Shown here: piece by piece, positions 63,351 through 64,000 of the stretch
Layout: the number at the start of each line of letters is the position of its first letter
How positions within the stretch are numbered: the stretch's first letter is position 1
Source of the DNA: Methylophaga sp. 42_25_T18
Lineage (GTDB): Bacteria; Pseudomonadota; Gammaproteobacteria; Nitrosococcales; Methylophagaceae
Direction of reading: 5' to 3'
Assembly (NCBI GenBank): GCA_002163085.1
Contig: MAAJ01000011.1
Location: 62,001 to 126,000, forward strand
DNA length: 64,000 nucleotides
Position numbers and translations under genes: made by a program
Notes under the pieces: generated by a model
Seen by the model: the letters and a program-made list of their open reading frames with translations, nothing else
Told to the model about the DNA's origin: nothing
Databases searched by the model: none

Positions 63351-64000
63351 CGGTAATTTCTTGTATTAGGTCGAACAAATTCGAAAAGTAACTCTTCTTT
63401 ATACAATACCGGCATACTAATATTCCCTGTATATTGCCAAGCGGCTACGTATGAAAAATCTTCATCATGTCTTTGGGCTTCACCGTCTGCTGAAATATGT
63501 TCGGCACGCGCATGGCAGCCACATGACTCTTCTCTAGTTAACGCATCTATGCACATCAACTCTGCAAGTTCAAAAAAGTCGGCGATCCTGCCTGCACGTT
63601 CTAATGTTTGATTTAATTCTTCACCGCTGCCTGTAATTTTCACCTGCTGCCAGAACTGTTCTCTTAAGTTCTGTATCTGAGCAATAGCTGTTTCTAATAA
63701 TGGCTTTTCTCTTGCCATTCCACAGGCATCCCATATGACCTTGCCTAATTTACGATGAAATTCATCTGGCGTTATTTTAGGGAATGGAGCATTGAGTAAT
63801 TTATCAATGCGATCTTTGCTAGCCTGCAAGGCTTGTTCTGCTTCAGGGTATGTTTTTGTTAAATCTAAGGGTTTTTGTTGAGCTAAGTAATTTGAAACTG
63901 TGGCAGGTAAAACAAAGTAACCATCTGCTAACCCTTGCATTAAGGCACTTGCTCCTAAACGGTTAGCACCATGATCAGAAAAGTTCGCTTCACCGGCGGC
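63347..64000 (-). CDS. sdhA: Succinate dehydrogenase/fumarate reductase flavoprotein subunit, 3' part
   Basis: The reading frame is open to the window edge. It begins AAGEANFSDHGANRLGASAL, the conserved FAD/substrate block GE..SDHGANRLG of SdhA/FrdA, and ends with the C-terminal helical and REES-type block (CIDALTREESCGCHARAEH). The 5' part, with the FAD-binding fold and covalent His, is outside. It overlaps sdhB by 4 bp and forms the same operon. Confidence 0.95.
   Translation of the reverse strand, partial: AAGEANFSDHGANRLGASALMQGLADGYFVLPATVSNYLAQQKPLDLTKTYPEAEQALQASKDRIDKLLNAPFPKITPDEFHRKLGKVIWDACGMAREKPLLETAIAQIQNLREQFWQQVKITGSGEELNQTLERAGRIADFFELAELMCIDALTREESCGCHARAEHISADGEAQRHDEDFSYVAAWQYTGNISMPVLYKEELLFEFVRPNTRNYR

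Overview
The window is a 64-kb chromosomal segment of a gammaproteobacterium with moderately low GC. The combination of AcnB, homodimeric E1 pyruvate dehydrogenase, the gyrA-serC-pheA order, MotY, a thiC-thiO-thiS-thiG-thiDE operon and a bicarbonate-uptake locus fits a marine Thiotrichales/Piscirickettsiaceae-type genome (Methylophaga- or Cycloclasticus-like). That placement is inference. No rRNA, tRNA, CRISPR array, prophage or complete insertion sequence was seen.

Layout. Bases 1-3.9 kb hold the end of a dicarboxylate/amino-acid symporter, an exported TIGR03790-type protein, an exported metallo-beta-lactamase-fold hydrolase, a peroxiredoxin and a bile-acid-type symporter. 4-7.5 kb is a LysR regulator divergent from a beta-carbonic anhydrase and a SulP transporter, a likely inorganic-carbon uptake module. 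7.5-8.3 kb holds two small membrane proteins between copies of a short palindromic repeat. 8.3-15.1 kb has a FetB-like permease, acnB, purB and a two-gene operon of unknown function, then a nitroreductase. 15.1-24 kb has a diguanylate cyclase, argG and the aceE-aceF-lpdA operon with dam as its last gene.

24.2-27.8 kb is the most interesting locus. A divergent ECF sigma factor and zinc anti-sigma gene face a secreted protein with eight xxCG motifs (EGKCG, EAKCG, EGSCG), followed by doxX-msrP-msrQ. It looks like an envelope oxidant or metal stress module in which an HvfA/bufferin-like cysteine peptide sits next to the periplasmic methionine sulfoxide reductase. The peptide-modifying enzyme genes normally beside such precursors are absent here.

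27.8-37.3 kb is one collinear leftward run: gyrA, serC, pheA, ispH, a YejE-like permease, a YejF-like double ATPase and a DUF1244 gene. 37.4-43.4 kb has a PqiC-like lipoprotein, apt, motY, a Na+/H+ antiporter, a small membrane protein and a PAS-GAF-GGDEF protein. 43.7-44.3 kb is a decayed chemoreceptor fragment. 44.4-49.9 kb is the thiamine operon under a TPP riboswitch. 50-55.1 kb has an Smr protein, purL and an RDD membrane protein.

55.3-55.7 kb contains a small membrane-protein gene ending in a site with the layout of an integron attC, a likely solitary gene cassette. 55.7-64 kb has DUF2835, HIT, pepN, a NIF3-like protein, a WD40 lipoprotein, dcd, apbC/mrp, a small membrane protein and the start of a succinate dehydrogenase/fumarate reductase operon (sdhB and the 3' part of sdhA), which is cut by the window end.
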